Shown here piece after piece: positions 29,241-37,961 of a stretch of DNA of 64,000 nt. The stretch is from Lentisphaerota bacterium (lineage in GTDB: Bacteria; Verrucomicrobiota; Lentisphaeria; Victivallales; Victivallaceae). The notes beneath the pieces are model-generated. The model did no database searches. It saw only the letters and a list, made by a program, of their open reading frames with translations, and was not told the origin of the DNA. Position numbers and translations under genes: made by a program. The stretch is taken from contig SUVY01000001.1 of NCBI GenBank assembly GCA_015061775.1, positions 54,700 through 118,699 of the forward strand, read 5' to 3'. Every line of letters begins with the position of its first letter. The first letter of the stretch is position 1.

Positions 29241-31271
29241 TTAGCGGTTGAATTCAAAAAAGTCTCCGTCATCGAGACGGTCTATTTCAATAACGGTGTT
29301 GCCGCCGCAGACGGAGTATTTGCAGACTTTTCCATCTGAAGCTCTTTTTACTGACGATGGAACAAAACCTGTGTCAAAGCTTATCTTCACATTGTAAAGC
29401 GGAAGATTTGGCAGTTCCTCCTGATAGTTTACGACTCCGGCAAGGACAGTTTGTCCGTCATCAGATTTGAGTCTGGTGATTTCAACTGAGCCGGGAAGGT
29501 TTTCAGAAGAGACAACAAATTTGGGAAGATACTTCTGCAGGATTTTTGCCGCAAATGTCTGCTGCGAGTGTTGACGCAGGCAAAGGAAACTTCCTGCAAT
29601 ATATACCGCTTTGCCGTTGCCGTAAATATGTTCTGTGATTGCGGCAAAATCAGTTGCGTCTATTCCCGGCGGATTTGAGTGTATGGAAGCGTAATTATCC
29701 GGATCGTCGCAGGGAAAATCCGGCATATTTATCCTTGCCAGAACTTCAGCTCCGCAGGAAGTTACCAGCGGCGCATTGATATTGGATAAAATAAATTCGT
29801 CTGCCGTTTGGGTATAGCTGATTTTTCCGGTGTCTTTACCGGAGTAGTTTACGCCGAACAAATCGGCAAGCGCAAAGTTTCCGGAAGAGTTTCCAAAACG
29901 GTCGCAGAGTGAAGTTTTTCCTGTTGCAATAAGGGTTCCTCCCTCAGAGCAGAAGCTGCGCAGACGCTCGCACTCTTTGGGGGTCATGAATTTTGCATTG
30001 TTGACGATGATGGTTTTGAACTTGCTTATATCCTCTGTAGAATCAGTGATGATCTCATAAGGAACATGCATCTTTGTCAATATTTCAGCCGTTCCCAGCA
30101 CTTCGTCCAAAATAACGTTGTGCCTGAAATCCATATTGGTTCGCTTGTCGCTGAAGCTTGAGAGTTCGACTCCGTTGAGTGAGTCGTCAACACAGCTTGA
30201 CATGGAAAAATATAGACCGACTTCGGCATCGAGATGTGGATGGTGTTTTTCGATAAACGATTTATATGGTTCAAGTTTTCCGACCACATTTCCAAGCCGG
30301 TCATAGAAGCGGCGGTCAAGAGTTCCGTCCGGATTGATAGCATCAATGAAAAAGAACGCTCCAGCGTTGGCGAGGGTGGTGAGCGCGTGTATATAAAGCT
30401 CTTCGTCGGACTTGGTCGAGGTGTGATCGCTGAGAGAGACGCATCTGCTGGTCATAAACTCGTATGGCTGATGTTTTGAGTAGGCAGCAAAGACTTTGGC
30501 ACCGAGACGCTGCTGCAGTTTTCCACCGTAAAAATCGCCGGAGGCATAATCGCTTGCGGCGGCAATTCCGGAGCTCTGACCGAGAAACCATCCGTGGAGC
30601 ACCGGAGAAAACTGATGAGTCACCGATATTCCCGGTTTTACTTTTTTGCAGAAGTTGGTGAGCTCCATCGCAAACGCAGCTATGGAGTCCTCTCGGAAAC
30701 GCTGAAATGTTACCCATACGGGATCACTCCAGTCTATGATTTGCGGAATATCTTTGCCATACATTTTTCTGCAGTTTTCGCATTGGCACACCATGGGCCA
30801 GAAGGTCATATCAATAAAAATTCCGTCAACATCGTAAGAGAGTACCTCCTGTATCTGGGATTTGAAAAACTCCTTGGCATCCGGGCTGTTGGGACAGGTG
30901 AAACGGTAACGTCCGTTGCGCTCAAGGCCGTTGATGTCGCGCATTCTTGCCTGCGGAAGTCTTTTGGCAGAGTCGTTGTGGTAGAGTATCGTGTAATAAG
31001 CAATCGGAGATATGTTGTTTTTGCGAAGCAAGGAGACGGTGTCTCCGAAAATATCCCGGTCTCCTATTCCGCGATGAGTATGTCCGACTTTTGTCGGGTA
31101 ATAGCAGTTTCCGTTGTGGTCGCAGGAATATACCATTGAACTCTCAACTCCGGAGCGTTTTATCATATCAACATAAACTTCGCTGGAAAATCCCGTCATA
31201 TAGCTGCTGTCGCAATCTGTGATGTGATTGTCAATAAGCATTCGGGAATAAAGTTTTTCATGCCACTTCAT
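29241..31271 (-). CDS. Putative glycoside hydrolase-like TIM-barrel protein with trimerisation/GATase-like domain
   Basis: DVDGIFIDMTFWPMVCQCENCRKMYGKDIP; TIIVNNAKFMTPKECERLRSFCSEGGTLIATGKTSL. Confidence 0.75.
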   Translation of the reverse strand: MKWHEKLYSRMLIDNHITDCDSSYMTGFSSEVYVDMIKRSGVESSMVYSCDHNGNCYYPTKVGHTHRGIGDRDIFGDTVSLLRKNNISPIAYYTILYHNDSAKRLPQARMRDINGLERNGRYRFTCPNSPDAKEFFKSQIQEVLSYDVDGIFIDMTFWPMVCQCENCRKMYGKDIPQIIDWSDPVWVTFQRFREDSIAAFAMELTNFCKKVKPGISVTHQFSPVLHGWFLGQSSGIAAASDYASGDFYGGKLQQRLGAKVFAAYSKHQPYEFMTSRCVSLSDHTSTKSDEELYIHALTTLANAGAFFFIDAINPDGTLDRRFYDRLGNVVGKLEPYKSFIEKHHPHLDAEVGLYFSMSSCVDDSLNGVELSSFSDKRTNMDFRHNVILDEVLGTAEILTKMHVPYEIITDSTEDISKFKTIIVNNAKFMTPKECERLRSFCSEGGTLIATGKTSLCDRFGNSSGNFALADLFGVNYSGKDTGKISYTQTADEFILSNINAPLVTSCGAEVLARINMPDFPCDDPDNYASIHSNPPGIDATDFAAITEHIYGNGKAVYIAGSFLCLRQHSQQTFAAKILQKYLPKFVVSSENLPGSVEITRLKSDDGQTVLAGVVNYQEELPNLPLYNVKISFDTGFVPSSVKRASDGKVCKYSVCGGNTVIEIDRLDDGDFFEFNR

Positions 31272-31386
31272 TTTGAAGTCTCCTCTGTTTGAAAATAAAA
31301 ATATTGCAAAATAAATATACGCCGGAAATCAATTTTTTAATAGAGGATAAAACAACTTTTTATAGCATAAAACGTGTTTTTGTATA

Positions 31387-31415
31387 TTGAAAAAGTTGTA
31401 TTGTCAGGTTATATT
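31387..31415 (+). promoter_or_regulatory. Predicted promoter of AraC-family gene (TTGAAA-17-TATATT)
   Basis: Hexamers with 17 nt spacing. Confidence 0.6.
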
Positions 31416-31445
31416 AGCCCTGAATATAGCAGAAACGGTGTAAAT

Positions 31446-32303
31446 ATGGCATACAAAAATTTATCTGTGACTTATGGAGCTTTCTGGCATGGTATCTGGC
31501 AGCCGGGAAGAATAGAACCCAACCGCAGACTTTATGATTATGAACTTGTCTGGTTCTCTTCCGGAGCAGGGCGGGTGATAATCGGTGACAAGGTGTATAA
31601 ATGCCTGCCCGGAAGCGTGATCATAATACCTCCGGCTGTGGTTCATTGTACTGTTGCTGATACAGCAGTTGAGAGATGGTGTATCCATTTTGACTGGTAT
31701 GGAGACTGTCCGTTCCATGCTGATAATTCCGGTAAGGAGAGCTACTTTGTCTATGACGATCAGGGTGACAGTCTGTTTGTTCCATCTCTTGCTGCGTCTG
31801 CTCCTGGTTTTCCTGCGGCAGATTTTCCGTATTTCTGCCGAAGTGTGCCGCCAGAGGTTTACGAATACATCAGGACGTTTTTTCAGATATGCGCCAGCGA
31901 TCGGCTTTCCGCAATCGGACATCTGATGCTCGTGCTCGGAGCCGTCTTCAATGCGAAAAGAACCCATTTTGAAAGTCCAGCCAGTGTTTTATTGAAGGCA
32001 AAGAGCATCATCGATCGTGAGTTTTCCGACTGTACGACCACAGCAGGATCTGTTGCCGCAAGCTGCAATGTTTCAATAAATTATCTCAATACTCTCTTTA
32101 AACGCAACTTGGGTGTGTCCACCACAGGTTATATCCTTTCACGGCGTTTGGAATATGCATGTACCCTGCTTTCGGACAGCTCGATGACCGTTAAAGAGAT
32201 ATCCGCTCTGTGCGGATTTAACGACCACAATTACTTCTGCCGGCTGTTCAAAGCGAAAAAAGGCGTTACTGCCGGAGAAATGCGGAAAGAAACAGCTGTG
32301 TGA
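31446..32303 (+). CDS. AraC-family transcriptional regulator
   Basis: N-terminal cupin; AASCNVSINYLNTLFKRNLGVSTTGYILSRRLEYACTLLSDSSMTVKEISALCGFNDHNYFCRLFKAKKGVT. Confidence 0.95.
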   Translation: MAYKNLSVTYGAFWHGIWQPGRIEPNRRLYDYELVWFSSGAGRVIIGDKVYKCLPGSVIIIPPAVVHCTVADTAVERWCIHFDWYGDCPFHADNSGKESYFVYDDQGDSLFVPSLAASAPGFPAADFPYFCRSVPPEVYEYIRTFFQICASDRLSAIGHLMLVLGAVFNAKRTHFESPASVLLKAKSIIDREFSDCTTTAGSVAASCNVSINYLNTLFKRNLGVSTTGYILSRRLEYACTLLSDSSMTVKEISALCGFNDHNYFCRLFKAKKGVTAGEMRKETAV

Positions 32304-32305
32304 AC

Positions 32306-32333
32306 TTGAAATAATAAAACAGAGAGCTATATT
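32306..32333 (+). promoter_or_regulatory. Predicted promoter (TTGAAA-16-TATATT)
   Basis: Hexamers with 16 nt spacing just upstream of 32364. Confidence 0.55.
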
Positions 32334-32363
32334 TTAACAGATATGACAAAAGGAGAGATTTAT

Positions 32364-33164
32364 ATGCGTATTTTATTGTTGATGACAGTACTTTTTTTCT
32401 GCGGAATTTGTTTCGGAACTGATTTCCCCGCTATCCATACAGTAAGGGGGGAGCTGGATAAAATGTCCGGCCATCTGCAGGGAGCCTGCGCATCTCAAGA
32501 TGCTTTTTATTTCGGGCATCAAAAAGGAATATTCAAACTGACTCGCAACGGAAAATTCATCAAACACATCTCTGCTCCGCTGCACTCAGGAGACGTCTGC
32601 TATTACAAGGGAAAAGTTTACTCCGCAGTAGCATATTATGATAAGGCCCGCCGCGGAAAAGGCTGCATCAATGAATACGATGCCGATTTGAATTTGTTGA
32701 GAACTTATGAGCTCGAGGTCAGTACTGACGGAATAACGGTCCTCAACGACAAAATTTACTTTGGTGCAGGACCGACTCAGCAAAAATTACATCGCGGAAA
32801 CCGGATCGGTGTCATTCCTGTCGATTTCAAAGGAAAGCCGGAGTTCTTTGACATAGATCATGGATATCCGACCCACTTCGGAGTGCAGGGTATCGCCACC
32901 GACGGCAAACTGCTTTTTATGTCATTCTACTGTCATGAGTACGGCGTTGGTGTTTTTACTCCTGATTTAAAACCGGTCGGAGTAATCAAATTTACTTCCA
33001 GTATCGGTTTCGGAGATTTTCCCCAGAATAAAACCGCTGATACCGTGTTTTTCAGAGTGCGCCAAAAATATAACCGCAAAAAGAAAGAAAAACCTTATTT
33101 TATAATAACATTCCATAAGTATCAAAATGGAAAAATGATAAATCTTTCACCAAAAGGAAAATAA
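32364..33164 (+). CDS. Exported beta-propeller-like protein, unknown function
   Basis: Signal peptide MRILLLMTVLFFCGICFG; repeated blade-like strands. Confidence 0.6.
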   Translation: MRILLLMTVLFFCGICFGTDFPAIHTVRGELDKMSGHLQGACASQDAFYFGHQKGIFKLTRNGKFIKHISAPLHSGDVCYYKGKVYSAVAYYDKARRGKGCINEYDADLNLLRTYELEVSTDGITVLNDKIYFGAGPTQQKLHRGNRIGVIPVDFKGKPEFFDIDHGYPTHFGVQGIATDGKLLFMSFYCHEYGVGVFTPDLKPVGVIKFTSSIGFGDFPQNKTADTVFFRVRQKYNRKKKEKPYFIITFHKYQNGKMINLSPKGK

Positions 33165-33167
33165 AAA

Positions 33168-34235
33168 ATGAGTGAGAAAATAAATATCGGAGTTGTAGGT
33201 CTGCGTTTCGGCAAGGGCATGAGCAAACATTTTATTGTTCTCGGCAAAGGCGGAAAATATCTTAACATCACAGCTGTCTGTGACTTCAATCGTGAGATTA
33301 CTGATGAATATGCAGCTGAAATCGGAGCAAAAGCCTATTACGATTTAGATGACCTTCTCCGCGATCCGGACATTGAGGCTGTCGCACTTTTTACTCCTCC
33401 GGGGGGCAGGGCGAAGCTCATCCGCAAATGTATCGCTGCCGGAAAACATGTGTTGACCACCAAGCCGTTTGAGCTCGATCCCCAGGAGGCTTACAGTGTC
33501 CTCAAAGAGGCACGTGAAAAAAATATTGTGGTGCACCTCAATTCTCCCAATCCTGTTCCCACTGAAGAGATGGTTCAAGTGGAAAAGTGGAAACGCGATT
33601 ACAATCTCGGCAGAGTTGTTGCCGGAAATTTTGAAGTTATGATGGATAAGAATGAAGTTCCGGATGGCTCCTGGTATGATGATCCTGAGCTTTGTCCGGC
33701 GGCTCCGCTTTACCGTATCGGAATTTACGCGCTCAACGATATGATTGCGATTTTTGATGATGCTCCTGTCGCGGCGTTCTGCGTGGATACCCGCATCCGC
33801 ACCGGACGTCCGACCGCCGACAATGCAATCCTGACTGTTCAGTTCGCCGGAGGCGCATTGGGAACGATCCAGTCCAGCTTCTGCGTCGGCAACGGAGATG
33901 AGTTCATCGGCAGCTATACGATCCATTTTGAACGCGGAAGCATATCGCGTGGACCTTATGTTGTCCGTGAGGATGGAGCTATTGGCAAATACGATTTCAC
34001 TATCCGCTGGCGTACCGAAGCTGGGGAACCGCACTCAGAGTGTTTCAGACTTACTCCGGGAGCTGACCGCAGCGGAGATTATGAGTGGGAGTTTTTTGCT
34101 GAGGCAGTCCGCAAGGGCGGAATCGTTCTTCCCGGTCAGATTCCGATAGAGAACATCGTAAACGGAGTGAGTGTTATTGACGCGATGAAACGCAGTCTCA
34201 AATCTCACGCGCTCGAAACAGTTGAATCATATTGA
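33168..34235 (+). CDS. Gfo/Idh/MocA family oxidoreductase
   Basis: INIGVVGLRFGKGMSKH; AVCDFNREITDEYAAEIGAKAYYDLDDLLRDPDIEAVALFTPP; GKHVLTTKPFEL. Confidence 0.93.
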   Translation: MSEKINIGVVGLRFGKGMSKHFIVLGKGGKYLNITAVCDFNREITDEYAAEIGAKAYYDLDDLLRDPDIEAVALFTPPGGRAKLIRKCIAAGKHVLTTKPFELDPQEAYSVLKEAREKNIVVHLNSPNPVPTEEMVQVEKWKRDYNLGRVVAGNFEVMMDKNEVPDGSWYDDPELCPAAPLYRIGIYALNDMIAIFDDAPVAAFCVDTRIRTGRPTADNAILTVQFAGGALGTIQSSFCVGNGDEFIGSYTIHFERGSISRGPYVVREDGAIGKYDFTIRWRTEAGEPHSECFRLTPGADRSGDYEWEFFAEAVRKGGIVLPGQIPIENIVNGVSVIDAMKRSLKSHALETVESY

Positions 34236-34246
34236 GAGATACTGTT

Positions 34247-35107
34247 ATGAAAAGGGTTCTTGCTGTTTTTCTTGCGCTGGTGCTTCCGTGCGTGCTTCTT
34301 GGAGACAAGGCACTCAGTTACGAAAAAAATGTCAAAACCAACCGTCGCGGAGAAATCTACATATCCGGAATTCCGCAGGTGAGCCAGAAACGTAATTTTT
34401 GTGCTCCGGCGTGTATTTCTATGGTTGTCCGTTATTTTGACAACAATTTGAACCAGAAGAAACTTGCAAAACTCTTTTCGACCTCAAAGAAGAAGGGAAC
34501 TCAATCTGAGGAGATCGTCAACGCCTTCAGCAACGAAGAGCTGGCAGGATTTGACATCAAACGCATATATGCGATCAGTGCAGAAGAGTACACCCGGATG
34601 ATGGAGATGTACAATACTGCTTCCAGCGGCAAGCGCAAACGCAAAAAATCCAAAGCGAGTGCCACGGATAATATATTCGACTCCCTCAATCCGGAGGTCG
34701 CCCGCAGAGTGTTTCCTTCTGTCCGCCGGGAGTTGGCGGCCATTATGACGACAAGATGCATTCAGCTTATCGAGTCAGGAATTCCTGTATTGTGGTCAGT
34801 CGGAATGAATCTTGATCCGGCGGTGAAGATGAAGGGCGGTCACATGCGTATAATCGTAGGCTACGAAAAGAGCAGCAAACGGGTAAAGCGTCTCCTCTAC
34901 CGTGATCCGTGGGGAGGCTCTACCAAGCTGAAAAAAGTCGATCTTGATGATGCTGTGTCCATGACCATGGAGCTCTATGTGATAACTCCCAAAAATGTGA
35001 GCATCTTGAGTCCGCTGGAAGCTAAATGGAAGCGTGAGAATAACTCTTACAAGAAAAAGACCTTCATTCAGCAGAAGAAGGGCCGGGTTCCCTCAGTCCG
35101 CCATTGA
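34247..35107 (+). CDS. Exported C39-like papain-fold peptidase
   Basis: Signal peptide; GIPQVSQKRNFCAPACISMVVRYFDNN catalytic Cys region; GGHMRIIVGYE His region; RDPWGG. Confidence 0.82.
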   Translation: MKRVLAVFLALVLPCVLLGDKALSYEKNVKTNRRGEIYISGIPQVSQKRNFCAPACISMVVRYFDNNLNQKKLAKLFSTSKKKGTQSEEIVNAFSNEELAGFDIKRIYAISAEEYTRMMEMYNTASSGKRKRKKSKASATDNIFDSLNPEVARRVFPSVRRELAAIMTTRCIQLIESGIPVLWSVGMNLDPAVKMKGGHMRIIVGYEKSSKRVKRLLYRDPWGGSTKLKKVDLDDAVSMTMELYVITPKNVSILSPLEAKWKRENNSYKKKTFIQQKKGRVPSVRH

Positions 35108-35110
35108 CGA

Positions 35111-36004
35111 TCAGGCGCATGCGTAGAGGACGATAGCTGTGCTCATAACGATTGCACAGATTATCCGGCGCATCCATAATCCGCGGCTTCCGTGAGCATC
35201 GAGTGATCCCCAGCCGAAACGGCAAAGCATGATCGCTATGATGACTGATATTATTCCGCGGCTGGATTGGATCACGTTGGCGAACACCGGACCGATCAGA
35301 CCGAAAGAGACAAAAAGAGCAACTTGAGAGAAAAAGTAGATCACTCCGAACGGAGAGCCATGCTTGAGCTGCTCCCAGGAAAAATCGCATTTTTTGAGCA
35401 GCGGGAGCATACAGAATCCGAGGATCATGTAACACGTGGCGCAGACTCCGAGGCCGTCGCACCAGACGTTTCCGCTTGCTGAAATTTTCATGAGATTTGT
35501 TTCGATCAGATCTGCGGTGCAGTAACTTATTACAGTTGCCATTAAAAATCCGATTGCCGGAAGTGTGATTTTTCTGGTCGATTTGCCTCCGTTCATAATG
35601 AACGCGCAGGCTGTTGCAAGCAAAATAGCAATGATTTGGGTGATCGTAAGACGCTGTCCGTAAAAAATCGCGGTAAAGACAGCAAGTACCACTATTTTGA
35701 GTCCGAGCAAAGATGACAGACGGCTGGATTCAATATGTTTCTGAGTGGCAAAAAAGAAAAATTGTCCTATGCAGGTAGCTGCTATCCAGAGCAGCAGGAC
35801 AACAATAAGCTCTATGGGTTTGTTGAATAGTCCCGTGGGAAAAAATATCAACGATATCGGAATACTGACTATTCCCATGGCGATCTGGGAGAATACCATA
35901 AGTTTGAATGATGAATTATACCGCTTCATAAATGCTGCACTTGAGAGATAGCTGAAAGCCTGAAGCAAAGCGCATAATGCAGCAGCGAAAATTCCCATGA
36001 CCAT
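35111..36004 (-). CDS. EamA/DMT-superfamily transporter
   Basis: Ten hydrophobic helices in two halves; SSLLGLKIVVLAVFTAIFYGQRLTITQIIAILL. Confidence 0.85.
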   Translation of the reverse strand: MVMGIFAAALCALLQAFSYLSSAAFMKRYNSSFKLMVFSQIAMGIVSIPISLIFFPTGLFNKPIELIVVLLLWIAATCIGQFFFFATQKHIESSRLSSLLGLKIVVLAVFTAIFYGQRLTITQIIAILLATACAFIMNGGKSTRKITLPAIGFLMATVISYCTADLIETNLMKISASGNVWCDGLGVCATCYMILGFCMLPLLKKCDFSWEQLKHGSPFGVIYFFSQVALFVSFGLIGPVFANVIQSSRGIISVIIAIMLCRFGWGSLDAHGSRGLWMRRIICAIVMSTAIVLYACA

Positions 36005-36045
36005 TTGGAATATTCCTGAAAATTTATTGTTGAAATTGAAGAAAA

Positions 36046-36073
36046 GCCGCTCCGGAAAGACTTCCAGAGCGGC
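36046..36073 (-). terminator. Terminator downstream of GGGtGRT gene
   Basis: gccgctccggaa/ttccagagcggc stem; T-run on minus strand. Confidence 0.8.
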
Positions 36074-36095
36074 TTGATTTGCTTTGACGCAAAAA

Positions 36096-37097
36096 TTACT
36101 TGGTCATCGCCTGGGCGACAGCGACGGCGACATCGACAGATGCACCGACCATCGGGTTGTTGCCCATACCGATGAGACCCATCATCTCGACGTGAGCAGG
36201 AACCGAAGAGGAACCGGCAAACTGAGCGTCGGAGTGCATACGTCCCATGGTGTCGGTCATGCCGTAGCTGGCGGGACCGGCTGCCATGTTATCGGGGTGC
36301 AGGGTACGTCCGGTACCGCCGCCGGAAGCAACTGAGAAGAAGGGCATACCTTTTTCGATACGCTCTTTCTTGTAGGTTGCCATGACAGGGTGCTGGAAAC
36401 GGGTGGGGTTGGTTGAGTTACCGGTGATGGCGATATCAACTCCCTCAAGCCACATGATGGCGACGCCTTCGCGGACGTCATCGGCACCGTAGCAGCGGAC
36501 AGCGGCGCGCTCGCCTTTGCTGTAAGCCTTCTCAGAGACGACTTTGACTTTGCCGGTGGCATAGTCGAATTCAGTCTCAACACCGGTGAAACCGTTGATG
36601 CGGGAAATGATGTTAGCGGCATCTTTTCCGAGACCGTTGAGGATGACGCGAAGCGGCTCTTTACGGGCTTTGTTAGCGCTGCGGGCAAGACCGATAGCAC
36701 CTTCGGCAGCTGCGAAAGACTCGTGACCGGCGCAGAAAGCGAAGCATTTGGTCTCGTCTCTCAGAAGCATGGAAGCGAGATTTCCGTGACCGAGACCGAC
36801 TTTGCGGTCATCAGCGACAGAACCGGGAATGCAGAAGGACTGAAGACCTTCTCCGAGAGTCTTGGCGATCTCGGCGGCGTTGGTCTGACCTCTCTTGATG
36901 GCGACAGCTGCGCCGACGAGGTAAGCCCAGCAGGCGTTCTCGAAGCAGATGGGCTGAATGTCTTTGACACGCTTGTAGATGTCAAGACCTTTGGACTTGG
37001 TGATCTCTTCTGCCTCTTCGATGGAGGCGATGCCGTTGGCATTGAGGAACTCGTTGATCTGTTTGATCCGACGTTCATAACTTTCAAAAAGTGCCAT
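36096..37097 (-). CDS. GGGtGRT-family protein
   Basis: VASGGGTGRTLHPDNMAAGPASYGMTDTMGRMHSDAQFAGSSSVPAHVEMMGLIGMGNNPMVGASVDVAVAVAQA. Confidence 0.92.
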   Translation of the reverse strand: MALFESYERRIKQINEFLNANGIASIEEAEEITKSKGLDIYKRVKDIQPICFENACWAYLVGAAVAIKRGQTNAAEIAKTLGEGLQSFCIPGSVADDRKVGLGHGNLASMLLRDETKCFAFCAGHESFAAAEGAIGLARSANKARKEPLRVILNGLGKDAANIISRINGFTGVETEFDYATGKVKVVSEKAYSKGERAAVRCYGADDVREGVAIMWLEGVDIAITGNSTNPTRFQHPVMATYKKERIEKGMPFFSVASGGGTGRTLHPDNMAAGPASYGMTDTMGRMHSDAQFAGSSSVPAHVEMMGLIGMGNNPMVGASVDVAVAVAQAMTK

Positions 37098-37112
37098 GAT
37101 AGACTCTCCTTA

Positions 37113-37805
37113 TTACTGATGACGCGGATTGATGGTTTTGGCGGCATCGGCGAAACGGCCGTAGGTGCCGGTGAACTTCTTGACCGCTTCGTTGGCATCT
37201 TCGCCTTTGGCGATAGCGTCGAGCATCTGACCGAGCTTGACGAACTTGTAACCGATGACCATATCCTCTTCGTCGAGGGCGATCTCGGTGACATAACCTT
37301 CAGCCATTTCGAGGTAGCGGACACCTTTGTCAGCGGTACCGTACATGGTACCGGTGATGCTGCGGAGACCCTTTCCGAGATCTTCGAGACCGGCACCGAT
37401 CGGGAGACCGTCTTCACTGAAGGCAGTCTGGGTGCGGCCGTAAACGATCTGGAGGAAGAGTTCACGCATAGCGGTGTTGATGGCATCGCAGACGAGGTCG
37501 CTGTTGAGGGCCTCGAGGATGGTTTTTCCCGGAAGGATCTCAGCAGCCATAGCGGCGGAGTGAGTCATACCGGAGCATCCGATGGTCTCGACGAGAGCCT
37601 CCTGGATGATACCTTTTTTGACGTTGAGGGTAAGTTTGCATGCACCCTGCTGCGGGGCACACCAGCCGACACCGTGAGTAAGACCGGAAATGTCGGTGAT
37701 CTCTTTGGCCTTGGTCCAGGCTCCTTCCTGCGGGATCGGCGCGGGACCGTGTTTCGGTCCTTTGGCGACGCAGACCATCTGCTCGACTTCTTTAGTGAAG
37801 TTCAT
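37113..37805 (-). CDS. NifU-like iron-sulfur cluster assembly scaffold protein
   Basis: GWCAPQQGACKLTLNVKKGIIQEALVETIGCSGMTHSAAMAAEILPGKTILEAL NifU_N-like; pairs with GGGtGRT gene. Confidence 0.88.
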   Translation of the reverse strand: MNFTKEVEQMVCVAKGPKHGPAPIPQEGAWTKAKEITDISGLTHGVGWCAPQQGACKLTLNVKKGIIQEALVETIGCSGMTHSAAMAAEILPGKTILEALNSDLVCDAINTAMRELFLQIVYGRTQTAFSEDGLPIGAGLEDLGKGLRSITGTMYGTADKGVRYLEMAEGYVTEIALDEEDMVIGYKFVKLGQMLDAIAKGEDANEAVKKFTGTYGRFADAAKTINPRHQ

Positions 37806-37916
37806 CGCAAATCTCCTTGTTTTAGTTTGAAAATCATTGCCCAAAGCAATACCTGAATAACATTTATATAAGATACAGCCTGCCGGAGTTTTTTTCAAGT
37901 TCAGAGACCAAAAAAG

Positions 37917-37940
37917 TCCCGGCAAAAATATCTGCCGGGA
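37917..37940 (-). terminator. Terminator downstream of AIDA-like gene
   Basis: tcccggca/tgccggga stem; T6 on minus strand. Confidence 0.82.
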
Positions 37941-37961
37941 GCAAGCGGTTGATACCAGTAA

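Noticed and set aside
36723-37856. 377-aa plus-strand ORF
   Set aside because: Fully antisense to the well-supported GGGtGRT and NifU-like genes and spans both. Composition looks like a shadow of biased codon usage, with no RBS or recognisable domain.
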